Both the position numbers and the translations under genes were made by a program. Below are positions 17,328 through 24,399 of a stretch of DNA of 64,000 bases, in pieces (the stretch's first letter is position 1; each line of letters starts with the position of its first letter). The notes below the pieces were generated by a model that searched no databases, was not told where the DNA came from, and worked only from the letters and a program-made list of their open reading frames with translations. Source of the stretch: Solirubrobacterales bacterium. Lineage in GTDB: Bacteria > Actinomycetota > Thermoleophilia > Solirubrobacterales > 70-9. The stretch is from positions 23,263 through 87,262 of the forward strand of contig JAGQUV010000003.1 in the NCBI GenBank assembly GCA_020438295.1. The letters run 5' to 3'.

Positions 17328-17977
17328 TGGCCTCCCGACCGGACAGGTCTGCAGACCGGTCCGACGTCTTCCGCATCTGTTCGTTGCTCCTCCAGTACCC
17401 GGACGAGGACCTACTCGAACTGCGCGACCCGATCGCCGCGGCGGTCGGGGCCCTGCCTGAATCCGACAGCCGGGACGCGCTCGAGCGCTTTCTCGAGTGG
17501 TGGGCCGGCAGCGACCCGCTCGAGGTCTGTCAGCACTACGTCGAGACGATCGACCTGCACAAACGCTCCGGGCTCTACCTGACCTTCTACTCGGACGGGG
17601 ACAAGCGGGAACGCGGCTCGACCCTGGTCCGTCTGAAGCAGCTCTACCGTGCTGCCGGTCTGCCGCTCGAGGGGACCGAGTTGCCGGACTACCTGCCGGT
17701 GATGCTCGAGTTCGCCGCATCGGCGCCCGACGGACGGGGAGAGCTGGTGCTTCGCGAGCACCGGGCCTCGCTGGAGCTGGTACGGCTCAGCCTCCGCGAC
17801 CTCGACAGCCCGTACGTCCACCTGGTCGACGCGGTCTGCCTGGCGGTCGGCCCGGCCTCGCCCATGGAGCGGGCCGCGGCCGGCAGGCTGGCCGGCGAGG
17901 GGCCGCCCCAGGAACTGGTCGGGCTCGAGCCGTTTGCCCCGCCGGAAGTGATGCCGCCGAGCGAGCCCAGGCGGTGA
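17327..17977 (+). CDS. narJ: Nitrate reductase assembly chaperone
   Basis: 216 residues, mostly helical, of the NarJ/TorD-type chaperone family. Conserved features are the FRICSLLLQYPDEDLLE opening, CQHYVETIDLHKRSGLYLTFYSDGDKRERG and LPDYLPVMLEFAA. It holds apo-NarGH until the molybdenum cofactor is inserted and the complex docks on NarI. It is not part of the final enzyme. Position between narH and narI is the standard order. Confidence 0.95.
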   Translation: MASRPDRSADRSDVFRICSLLLQYPDEDLLELRDPIAAAVGALPESDSRDALERFLEWWAGSDPLEVCQHYVETIDLHKRSGLYLTFYSDGDKRERGSTLVRLKQLYRAAGLPLEGTELPDYLPVMLEFAASAPDGRGELVLREHRASLELVRLSLRDLDSPYVHLVDAVCLAVGPASPMERAAAGRLAGEGPPQELVGLEPFAPPEVMPPSEPRR

Positions 17978-17993
17978 GCGGGATGGTCCGGCG

Positions 17994-18743
17994 ATGAGCT
18001 TCTGGGACGTCCTCTGTTGGATCATGCTGCCGTATGCGGCGATCACCGTGTTCATCGTCGGTCACGTCTGGCGCTACCGGACCGATCAGTTCAACTGGAC
18101 CAGCCGCTCGACCCAGCTGCTCGACCGGAAAACCCTCGGGTGGGCCAGCCCCGCCTTCCACTACGGTGCACTGGCGGCGATCGGCGGCCACGTAATCGGC
18201 CTCTGCATCCCGGAATCGTGGACCCACGCGGTCGGGATCTCCGAAGGCTCTTACGTCTGGATCGCCGGCGTCGCCGGCGGCGTTGCCGGCCTGGTCACGC
18301 TGGCCGGGTTCCTCGGGTTGCTCTATCGCCGTACGACCAGCGTCCGGGTCAGGCAGCGGACCTCGTGGATGGACATCTTCACCTACCTGCTCTTGACCGT
18401 CCTGATCCTGATGGGCTGTTGGATGACTTTCGGCTGGACCCTGTTCACCGACGACCCCTACAACTACCGCGGTTCGATCGCCGAGTGGTGGCGCTCGCTG
18501 TTCTACTTCGACCCCGACGTCGAGGCCGTCCACGGGTCGCCGTTCATCTATCAGCTCCACGCGATCGTCGCCTGGCTGTTCTGGGGCACCTTCGCGTTCA
18601 GCCGCCTGGTCCATGCGTGGAGCATTCCGCTTCAGTACCTCGGCCGGCCCTACATCCTCTACCGGAGCCGTTCGCCGCAGGCCGAGCCGATGCCGCGGCG
18701 CGCGGGTGAGGTCACCGAGACCACCGGTCGGTCGCCCCGGTAG
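17994..18743 (+). CDS. narI: Nitrate reductase, cytochrome b gamma subunit
   Basis: 249 residues with five predicted membrane helices. Haem-ligand histidines are expected in GHVWRYRTDQ, IGGHVIGLCIPESW, YQLHAIVAWLF and FSRLVHAWSIPLQYLGRPYILYR, all recognisable NarI segments. It oxidises quinol at the outer side and passes electrons to NarH. The stop is followed by a 128-bp gap leading to the regulator gene; only a weak GC-rich dyad is seen there. Confidence 0.97.
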   Translation: MSFWDVLCWIMLPYAAITVFIVGHVWRYRTDQFNWTSRSTQLLDRKTLGWASPAFHYGALAAIGGHVIGLCIPESWTHAVGISEGSYVWIAGVAGGVAGLVTLAGFLGLLYRRTTSVRVRQRTSWMDIFTYLLLTVLILMGCWMTFGWTLFTDDPYNYRGSIAEWWRSLFYFDPDVEAVHGSPFIYQLHAIVAWLFWGTFAFSRLVHAWSIPLQYLGRPYILYRSRSPQAEPMPRRAGEVTETTGRSPR

Positions 18744-18845
18744 GACCGGCCGACGCGGCGGTCGGGTAGGCACCAGGTGGGTATCCGATCCGCCGTTCGG
18801 GGCGCCCGGCCGGCGGGTCACCACGGGTGGAACGGACCAGTTTTT

Positions 18846-18865
18846 CTCACGCATTTCTGTGCGAG
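18846..18865. promoter_or_regulatory. Imperfect dyad before the cysteine-rich regulator
   Basis: CTCACGCA and TGTGCGAG, separated by 4 bp, pair at 6 of 8 positions and end 6 nt before the GTG start of the regulator. The TGTG core recalls the TGTGTAA arms at the ferredoxin and narK genes, but the spacing differs, so identity with that operator is not established. Confidence 0.3.
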
Positions 18866-18871
18866 ACTTGA

Positions 18872-19522
18872 GTGGTGGACCTTCCCGACTTCGAACCCGA
18901 TGTACTCAGCCAGCCGACCCGGGCCCGGATTTTCGCTCTGCTGACCGAGCGCCGCGAACCGACCGGGACGGAAGAGATCGCGACCGAGCTGGGCTTGCAC
19001 CCGAACGGGGTCCGGCGCCACCTCGAACACCTGACCGAAGCCGGCCTGCTCAACCGCAGCAAGCATCACCGCGGACGAGGACGACCCGGCGACCACTGGT
19101 CGGTTGCTCCGGGGGCGAATCCCGGCGGTGACCGCCCGACCGCCTACGCCGACCTGGCCAACTGGCTGATCAGAGCCTTTCCGTCCGACCGGGGGGAGGT
19201 CTCGCAGGTCGAGCGGACCGGTCGCGAGATCGGCCGCGAGCTTGCCCCGCCGAGGAAAGAAGACTCGGCCGCGGCCTTTCGAGAGGTGATGGCCGCGCTC
19301 GGCTTCCAGCCCCGACTCGAACCGGCAGAGGACGTGAGGATTGCCTGTTCTTTGGGGAACTGCCCCTATCGCGACGCGGCCGCAAGAAACCAGGAGCTGG
19401 TCTGCGGTCTCCACCGCGGAATCACCGCCGGCATCCTGGACGAGCTCGACCCGGACGCCGAGCTGATCACGTTTGAGCCGAAAGACCCCTACACCGCGGG
19501 TTGCCTGGTCAGGGCCGGTTGA
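18872..19522 (+). CDS. ArsR/SufR-like HTH regulator with a C-terminal cysteine cluster
   Basis: 216 residues. The N-terminal winged helix (about residues 10-80) reads LSQPTRARIFALLTERREPTGTEEIATELGLHPNGVRRHLEHL. The C-terminal half contains Cys159-x4-Cys164-x13-Cys178-x32-Cys211, within IACSLGNCPY, LVCGLHRGI and AGCLVRAG. SufR-type repressors use cysteines in this region to hold an Fe-S cluster, so a redox, oxygen or nitric oxide sensor is a reasonable inference. Its place between narGHJI and the ferredoxin suggests it controls them. GTG 18872 or GTG 18875 could start. No experimental homologue is claimed. Confidence 0.75.
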   Translation: MVDLPDFEPDVLSQPTRARIFALLTERREPTGTEEIATELGLHPNGVRRHLEHLTEAGLLNRSKHHRGRGRPGDHWSVAPGANPGGDRPTAYADLANWLIRAFPSDRGEVSQVERTGREIGRELAPPRKEDSAAAFREVMAALGFQPRLEPAEDVRIACSLGNCPYRDAAARNQELVCGLHRGITAGILDELDPDAELITFEPKDPYTAGCLVRAG

Positions 19523-19552
19523 GCGGGGCGGCGCCGGTCCGGTGCCCGGTGG

Positions 19553-19810
19553 CTACCGGTAGTAGTCGGCGTTTATCTCGATGTAGCGCTGCCACTCCGG
19601 CGGCACCTGGTCTTCGGGGGTGATCGCGTCTACCGGGCAGGCCTCGACGCAGGCGTCGCAGTCGATGCACTCGGCGGGATCGATGTAAAGCTGTTGCTCC
19701 CGTTCGAATCCGGGCTCGTCCCGGGTCGGGTGGATGCAGTCGACGGGGCAGACCTCGACGCAGGAGTGGTCCTTGGTGCCGACGCAGGGCTCGTTGATCA
19801 CGTAGGTCAC
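19553..19810 (-). CDS. fdxA: 7Fe ferredoxin (3Fe-4S/4Fe-4S), FdxA-like
   Basis: 85 residues. Cysteines C9-x7-C17-x3-C21-P and C48-x2-C51-x2-C54-x3-C58-P match the seven-iron ferredoxin pattern, with an extra C25. Such proteins are low-potential cytoplasmic electron carriers. A strong GGAGGTGA precedes the GTG start. It is transcribed toward the cysteine-rich regulator (convergent), and its upstream region holds a perfect 9+5+9 dyad, so expression is probably tightly controlled together with nitrate respiration. Confidence 0.93.
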   Translation of the reverse strand: MTYVINEPCVGTKDHSCVEVCPVDCIHPTRDEPGFEREQQLYIDPAECIDCDACVEACPVDAITPEDQVPPEWQRYIEINADYYR

Positions 19811-19831
19811 AGCTCACCTCCGATCGGCTCG

Positions 19832-19859
19832 TATTTACACATTAGATATGTGTAAAATA
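19832..19859. promoter_or_regulatory. Perfect dyad operator candidate upstream of the ferredoxin gene
   Basis: TTTACACAT (19834-19842), spacer TAGAT, ATGTGTAAA (19848-19856): a perfect 9-bp inverted repeat lying 24-46 bp upstream of the ferredoxin start. It is strikingly AT-rich for this genome. It has the same geometry as 2073-2095 at narK. Rest of the gap (19860-20085): no further gene, only ordinary GC-rich sequence with a reading frame that stays open into the antiporter. Confidence 0.6.
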
Positions 19860-20085
19860 TCAGAACCGGCCTGACGGTCGTCGACCGGGTCGCTGCCACC
19901 GCTATCCGCGATCATGGTGGCTCCGGTGCCATCGCCGAAGGTGCCGACGGCCCTGCTCGAATCGGCCTGAAAGACTCACTGCGAGATGCCACTCATTCAG
20001 TCCACCGGCGACACCGTTACATCCGCAGCACCGGGGGTTTTCATTCGCCGATCCATACGCGATCGGCATCGCCTTCGGCGGCGTT

Positions 20086-21294
20086 GTGATGTTCACCGCG
20101 ATATGGGCGCTCTCCAGCCATCGCAGCGGTTTCTTCAGTCCCGCGGCCGTCTACCTCGTGCTGGGTGCCCTGGCGTCGGCGGGGCTGTCTCTGCTGGGTA
20201 TCGACCTGCTCGATCCGATCGGGCGGGCGACGTTGATCGAACACCTGGCCGAATTCGCCGTCATCGTCACCTTGTTCGGCGCCGGATTGCGACTGGATCG
20301 GCGGCTCGGCTGGGCGAAGTGGAGATCGACGATTCTTCTTATCGCCGTCGTGATGCCGCTGACCATCGGTGCGGTCACGTTGTTTGCGAGCGCATTCATG
20401 GGGCTCTCGCTCGGCGCCGCGATCGTGCTCGGCGCCTGCCTCGCTCCGACCGATCCGGTGCTGGCGAGAGAGATCAAGGTTGGGCCGCCGGGTACGGGTG
20501 ACCGAACCGAGACCCACTTCGCACTGACGTCGGAAGCCGGGCTCAACGACGGCCTGGCGTTTCCGTTCGTCTTTCTCGGCCTCTACGTCGCCGGCGACGG
20601 CGGAACCGATTGGCTGGCCGAATGGCTCGCGGCAGACGTCGTTTACGCAATCGCGGTTGGTATCGCGATTGGTGTCGTCGGTGGCCGGCTTATCGGCGCA
20701 GGGGCCGACTGGCTGCGACAGCGGGGTTGGCTGCGTCCGTCGTACGACGGCTGGCTCGCGCTCGCGGCCGTCCTGGCGATCTACGGTGTGACCGAAATCG
20801 CCGGCGCCTATGGCTTTCTCGCGGCTTTCGCCGGCGGCCTCTCGTTTCGGCGATACGAATGGGACCACGAGGCACACGACCGGGTCCACGGGGGGTCCGA
20901 CCTGCTGGAGAAAGTTTCCGAGCTCGGCCTCGTGCTGCTCCTCGGCAGCACGGTCACGATGGCCGGCCTGGCGATCCCTGGTTTGGCCGGGTGGCTTCTG
21001 GTTCCCGTCCTGCTCGTGCTGATTCGCCCGGCGTCAGTGCTGGCCTCTTTCGCGGGCTCGCCGGTCAAGATGGGGGAGCGCCTCCTGATCGGATGGTTCG
21101 GGATCCGCGGAATCGGCTCGTTCTACTACGCGGCGGTTGCGATCAACGCCGGCGTCCTGTCAACCGGCGAGGTCGAGCTCATCTACTGGACGATCATCGC
21201 CTGCGTCGGCGTCTCGATTCTCGTGCACGGATTCAGCGCCCGCCCGGCGATGGCCTCGCTACCGAGGTCGGGCCAGGCCCGGAGGAAGAGCTGA
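20086..21294 (+). CDS. Cation:proton antiporter, CPA1/NhaP-type
   Basis: About 402 residues with 10-12 membrane helices. The ion-site helix GACLAPTDPVLAREI and the following ALTSEAGLNDGLAFPFVF are hallmark CPA1 motifs; LFGAGLRLDRRL and GIRGIGSFYY also fit. It would exchange Na+ or K+ for protons across the membrane. The start is doubtful: helix 1 (DPYAIGIAFGGVVMFTAIWAL) begins upstream at 20050 in the same open frame, but no ATG, GTG or TTG exists before GTG 20086. Either a rare start codon is used or the N-terminus has been damaged. Local GC looks slightly lower than in neighbours. Confidence 0.85.
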   Translation: MMFTAIWALSSHRSGFFSPAAVYLVLGALASAGLSLLGIDLLDPIGRATLIEHLAEFAVIVTLFGAGLRLDRRLGWAKWRSTILLIAVVMPLTIGAVTLFASAFMGLSLGAAIVLGACLAPTDPVLAREIKVGPPGTGDRTETHFALTSEAGLNDGLAFPFVFLGLYVAGDGGTDWLAEWLAADVVYAIAVGIAIGVVGGRLIGAGADWLRQRGWLRPSYDGWLALAAVLAIYGVTEIAGAYGFLAAFAGGLSFRRYEWDHEAHDRVHGGSDLLEKVSELGLVLLLGSTVTMAGLAIPGLAGWLLVPVLLVLIRPASVLASFAGSPVKMGERLLIGWFGIRGIGSFYYAAVAINAGVLSTGEVELIYWTIIACVGVSILVHGFSARPAMASLPRSGQARRKS

Positions 21295-21320
21295 CGTCAT
21301 CTGGCTTCGGGAGCGGACGC

Positions 21321-22118
21321 TCAACCGGGCAGGTCGCGCCGGTCGAACAGCAGCGCCCCGGCCAGCGCGACCAGAATCGCGACAGCGGTGACCCCGAAGA
21401 AGGAGGCCGGGTCGATCCCGTCTTCGATCGCCATCCCGTAGTACCGGAAGACCGATCCGTAGCGGAGGAAATCCAGGTCGGGGGCGAGCCTGCCGATCAC
21501 GTCTACCACGTACATCAGGACCAGCAGCCCGGCGGCCAGTCCGGAAACGAGCGCCGATTGGACCCGGAGACCGTTGATCAGGATCGACACCCCGGCGAAG
21601 AAGAGCGCCAGCGGCCACATGTTGATCATGCCGGCGACCGAATCACCGAGCGAGAGGTCGACCCCCAGGACCATTGCGGTCACCCTGGTGATGGCCGCCG
21701 CCGCCAGCGTGATCGCGGCCAGCTCGATCGCCGTCCCGACGAAGCTCGTCGCGACCAGCTGGCGCCGCGATACCGGCGCCGAGAGCAACACGTCGAGAAA
21801 CGAGTTTTCGGCCGCGCTCGGGAGATCCCGAGCGATCGCCCGGATCGCGAACCAGGCCAGGGCGAGCGGCAGGATCAGCCCGAGCAGCTCGGCATGCAGG
21901 TACTGACCGGGGGTGTTCAGATCTTCGACCGCGAACGCCTCTTTGAGGGCATCCGGGTAACCGTCCATCACGTCGGTCAGGGTGTCTTCGATCGAGGGGT
22001 AGATCGCCACGATCGCGGCGCAGAACGCCCCGATCGAAACGATCCAGATCAACAGCGACCGCTTCCTGTCGTCCAGCCCCCGGGCGACCAGGATCGGGAC
22101 CTTCGGGCTGCCGGTCAT
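21321..22118 (-). CDS. ABC-2 type exporter permease
   Basis: 265 residues with about six membrane helices starting at ILVARGLDDRKRSLLIWIVSIGAF, as in ABC-2 permeases of drug or lipid exporters. The middle contains SFLDVLLSAPVSRRQLVATSFVGT, a conserved ABC-2 coupling segment. The ATG at 22118 overlaps the ATPase stop by 4 nt, so both form one exporter. Substrate unknown. The frame continues far upstream as an antisense-like shadow inside the ATPase gene; that part is not coding. Confidence 0.88.
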   Translation of the reverse strand: MTGSPKVPILVARGLDDRKRSLLIWIVSIGAFCAAIVAIYPSIEDTLTDVMDGYPDALKEAFAVEDLNTPGQYLHAELLGLILPLALAWFAIRAIARDLPSAAENSFLDVLLSAPVSRRQLVATSFVGTAIELAAITLAAAAITRVTAMVLGVDLSLGDSVAGMINMWPLALFFAGVSILINGLRVQSALVSGLAAGLLVLMYVVDVIGRLAPDLDFLRYGSVFRYYGMAIEDGIDPASFFGVTAVAILVALAGALLFDRRDLPG

Positions 22119-23053
22119 CCGGCCGCCTCGTCTCCGTCGCCGGAATCGGGTCGATCGCCGGTCGATCGACCACCGGTGTAGTAGGCGAGGAACAGCTCTT
22201 CGAGGCTGGGATGGGTCAGGTCGAGTTCGACCACGGTGTGGCGAGACAGCAACTTGACGACCGGGTCGATCGGCCCCCGGTGGGTGAAGCTGATCTCGGG
22301 CCCGTCGGCTGAGAAGTTCCCGACCCCATCGAGGTCCCGGAACTCGCCGGGGTCGATGTCCGTTTCGGCGAGCGTGAACGACACCTTGCGGTCGCTCTTG
22401 CTCATCAGCTCGCCGATGTCTTCGACCGCGACCAGACGGCCGTCGCGGATGATCCCGGCCCGGTCGCACATCCGCTGGACCTCGTCCAGCTCATGCGACG
22501 ACAGGAAGACCGTTGCGCCACGCTCCCGCTCCTCGGACACGACCGCCATGAACTCTTCCTGCATCAGCGGGTCGAGCCCACCGGTCGGCTCGTCGAGGAT
22601 CAGGAGGTCGGGGCGGTGGAACAGCGCCTGGAGCAGGCCGATCTTCTGCCGGTTGCCGCGGGAGAGCTGTCCAAGGGGGCGGGTGAGGTCGGCGTTGAAC
22701 CGTTCGGCCAGCGCCTGGGCGTAGTCCATCTCGGTAACCCCGCGCAGCCCGGCGATCAGCGAAAGCAGCTCGGAGCCGGTCCGCTTGGGTTGCCAGGAGA
22801 AGTCGCCGGCCAGGTTGCCGATCCGTTTCCGGATCTCGATCCGGTCGCGGTGGCTGTCGAGCCCGAGCACCGTGGCGCTGCCGGAAGTCGGGTGGAGCAG
22901 GTCGAGCAGGGTTCGGATCAGGGTCGTCTTGCCCGCCCCGTTCGGCCCGAGAAAGCCGAAGACCTCGCCTCGCTCGACCGAAAGCGTGATCTGTTCGATG
23001 CCGCGGTGGGCGCCGTAGAACTTGGACAGTCGCTTCGTCTCGATTGCCGCCAC
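22115..23053 (-). CDS. ABC exporter ATP-binding protein
   Basis: 312 residues. Walker A is LGPNGAGKTTLIRTLLDLL, the signature LSRGNRQKIGLLQALFHRP (a variant of LSGGQ), Walker B LLILDEPTGGLDP and the switch His in LSSHELDEV. The C-terminal 80 residues resemble the accessory domain of DrrA-type exporter ATPases. It pairs with the downstream permease. The GTG at 23053 is supported by a -10-like TAGAGT 7 nt upstream and by the standard ABC N-terminus IETKRLSKFYG. The longer open frame upstream is a shadow of the opposite-strand SGNH gene. Confidence 0.92.
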   Translation of the reverse strand: MAAIETKRLSKFYGAHRGIEQITLSVERGEVFGFLGPNGAGKTTLIRTLLDLLHPTSGSATVLGLDSHRDRIEIRKRIGNLAGDFSWQPKRTGSELLSLIAGLRGVTEMDYAQALAERFNADLTRPLGQLSRGNRQKIGLLQALFHRPDLLILDEPTGGLDPLMQEEFMAVVSEERERGATVFLSSHELDEVQRMCDRAGIIRDGRLVAVEDIGELMSKSDRKVSFTLAETDIDPGEFRDLDGVGNFSADGPEISFTHRGPIDPVVKLLSRHTVVELDLTHPSLEELFLAYYTGGRSTGDRPDSGDGDEAAG

Positions 23054-23060
23054 CCGGGGC

Positions 23061-23066
23061 ACTCTA
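23061..23066 (-). promoter_or_regulatory. -10 hexamer for the leaderless ABC exporter operon
   Basis: On the minus strand TAGAGT ends 7 nt before the GTG at 23053; no Shine-Dalgarno sequence is seen. Confidence 0.5.
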
Positions 23067-23137
23067 TTGGCGCCGCCAGGCGGCCGGGCCGTCCCGCCGT
23101 CCCGTCCCGGAAGGCTTCCACTGACGGGTGTTGGCGA

Positions 23138-23143
23138 TACATT
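23138..23143 (+). promoter_or_regulatory. -10 hexamer for the leaderless SGNH hydrolase gene
   Basis: TACATT ends 6 nt before the GTG at 23150. The divergent exporter promoter lies about 75 bp away. Confidence 0.45.
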
Positions 23144-23149
23144 TCCGGC

Positions 23150-23932
23150 GTGACGGAGCACGCGGTCTACAGGCGGTTCGTGGCGATCGGGGACAGCCAG
23201 ACGGAGGGTGTGGGCGACCCGACCGGCCCGGGCGGGACCGAGCGCGGCTGGGCGGACCGCTTCGCCGAGGGGCTGGCCCGCCTTCAGCCCGACGGACAGC
23301 TTCTGTATGCCAACCTCGCCATACGGGGCCGCCTGATCGCCCAGATCGAGGAGGAGCAGTTCGAGCCGGCCCTGGCGATGGAGCCCGACCTGATCAGCCT
23401 GATCGGCGGGATGAACGATGTGATCCGCCCCGGATGCGACGTCGACGCGGTGCTCGGGTGCATGGACGGCATGCAGCAAAGGGCTGCCGCGACCGGCGCG
23501 ACAATCCTGACCATCACCTATCCGGACCCGACCAACATGACCCCGGTCGGCAAGCTGGTCAGCGAGAGGATGGCCGAGTTCAACCGGGGCCTGCGCGAGA
23601 TCGCGGCCCGGCACGGCAGCCTGCTGCTCGACATCGAGCCGATCGCCGCCGCCACCGACCCCCGGATCTGGTGTGACGACCGCCTCCACCTGAACACCGG
23701 CGGCCACATACGCATGGCGCTGGGCATGGCGCTGTTGCTGGACCGGGATGCCGAGGCGTCCGAGCTGTTCGACGACCTGCCGCCAAGGGAGCAGGCCGGC
23801 CGGATCCGGCAGGCCGGCCGCGACCTCCACTGGGCCGGTGCGTTCTTCGTGCCGTGGATCGGCAGGAGACTGACCGGCCGCTCGTCCGGCGACGGCCGGG
23901 CCGCCAAGCGCCCCCGGCTGATGCCGGTCTAG
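23150..23932 (+). CDS. SGNH/GDSL-family hydrolase
   Basis: 260 residues. The four SGNH blocks are visible: IGDSQTEG with nucleophile Ser16, a Gly in block II, GGMND in block III, and DDRLHLNTGGH with the catalytic Asp and His in block V. No signal peptide, so probably a cytoplasmic esterase or lipase-like enzyme; the C-terminal 50 residues are basic and may bind membranes or nucleic acid. Its TAG stop shares a palindromic CTAG with the stop of the convergent gene on the other strand. Confidence 0.85.
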   Translation: MTEHAVYRRFVAIGDSQTEGVGDPTGPGGTERGWADRFAEGLARLQPDGQLLYANLAIRGRLIAQIEEEQFEPALAMEPDLISLIGGMNDVIRPGCDVDAVLGCMDGMQQRAAATGATILTITYPDPTNMTPVGKLVSERMAEFNRGLREIAARHGSLLLDIEPIAAATDPRIWCDDRLHLNTGGHIRMALGMALLLDRDAEASELFDDLPPREQAGRIRQAGRDLHWAGAFFVPWIGRRLTGRSSGDGRAAKRPRLMPV

Positions 23933-24399
23933 CCGGCCTCGTCCGGCAGGGCGGCCACCGCGGCCCAGGCCGCATCGGCCAGGGCCTCGGTCTGGTCGGC
24001 CAGCGGGGCCTTCAGTCGGCCGGTCAGCCAGAGCTTGGCGATCTCCTGGGTCGGCGCGAAGACGACCGCGTGCAGGAGGTCGAACGAGGTGGCCGGCATC
24101 CGCCCGGCCGCGGCCTGCTCGGTGATCCAGGCCCGGGTCGCCCTGAACATCTCCCTGTTGCTCTCCGCCAGCCGCCTGCCCTCGGGTCCGGCGGCGACCT
24201 TGTTGCGGTGCCTGGCGATCAGGGTCGCCGTCTCGCGGTTCTCTTCGGTCCACTCCAGGTGGAGCCGGACCAGTCCCCTGACCACCGCCTCGGGATCGTC
24301 CGGGGTGCCGTCGTAGACCTCTCTCGACAGCTGCTGGTAGGCCTCCAGCGCGTCTACCACCCTCGCCGCGATCCGGTCGTCGGGCCCGTCGTCGTTCAA
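23929..24399 (-). CDS. TetR-like ligand-binding domain protein lacking the HTH
   Basis: 156 residues, all helical. The sequence from VVDALEAYQQLSREVYDG through WLTGRLKAPLADQTEALADAAWAAVAAL resembles the C-terminal, ligand-binding and dimerisation part of TetR-family repressors. The usual 45-residue N-terminal DNA-binding helix-turn-helix is absent, and the region where it should lie is occupied by the upstream hydrolase on the same strand. The TTG start overlaps the hydrolase stop (TTGA), suggesting coupled expression. It could be a decoy partner of a full TetR protein, a ligand carrier, or a decayed repressor. Confidence 0.6.
   Translation of the reverse strand: MNDDGPDDRIAARVVDALEAYQQLSREVYDGTPDDPEAVVRGLVRLHLEWTEENRETATLIARHRNKVAAGPEGRRLAESNREMFRATRAWITEQAAAGRMPATSFDLLHAVVFAPTQEIAKLWLTGRLKAPLADQTEALADAAWAAVAALPDEAG

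Noticed and set aside
15567..17720. 717-codon minus-strand open frame across narH and narJ
   Set aside because: Antisense shadow of well-supported genes; composition is typical of codon-position complement and there is no plausible family.
19832..19859. FNR/CRP or Rex box
   Set aside because: Arms are TTTACACAT/ATGTGTAAA with a 5-bp spacer, not TTGAT-N4-ATCAA, TGTGA-N6-TCACA or TTGTGAA-type, so no known regulator is assigned.
20086..21294. Recent horizontal acquisition of the antiporter
   Set aside because: GC looks only slightly lower by eye and no mobile-element traces flank it; a computed composition test would be needed.
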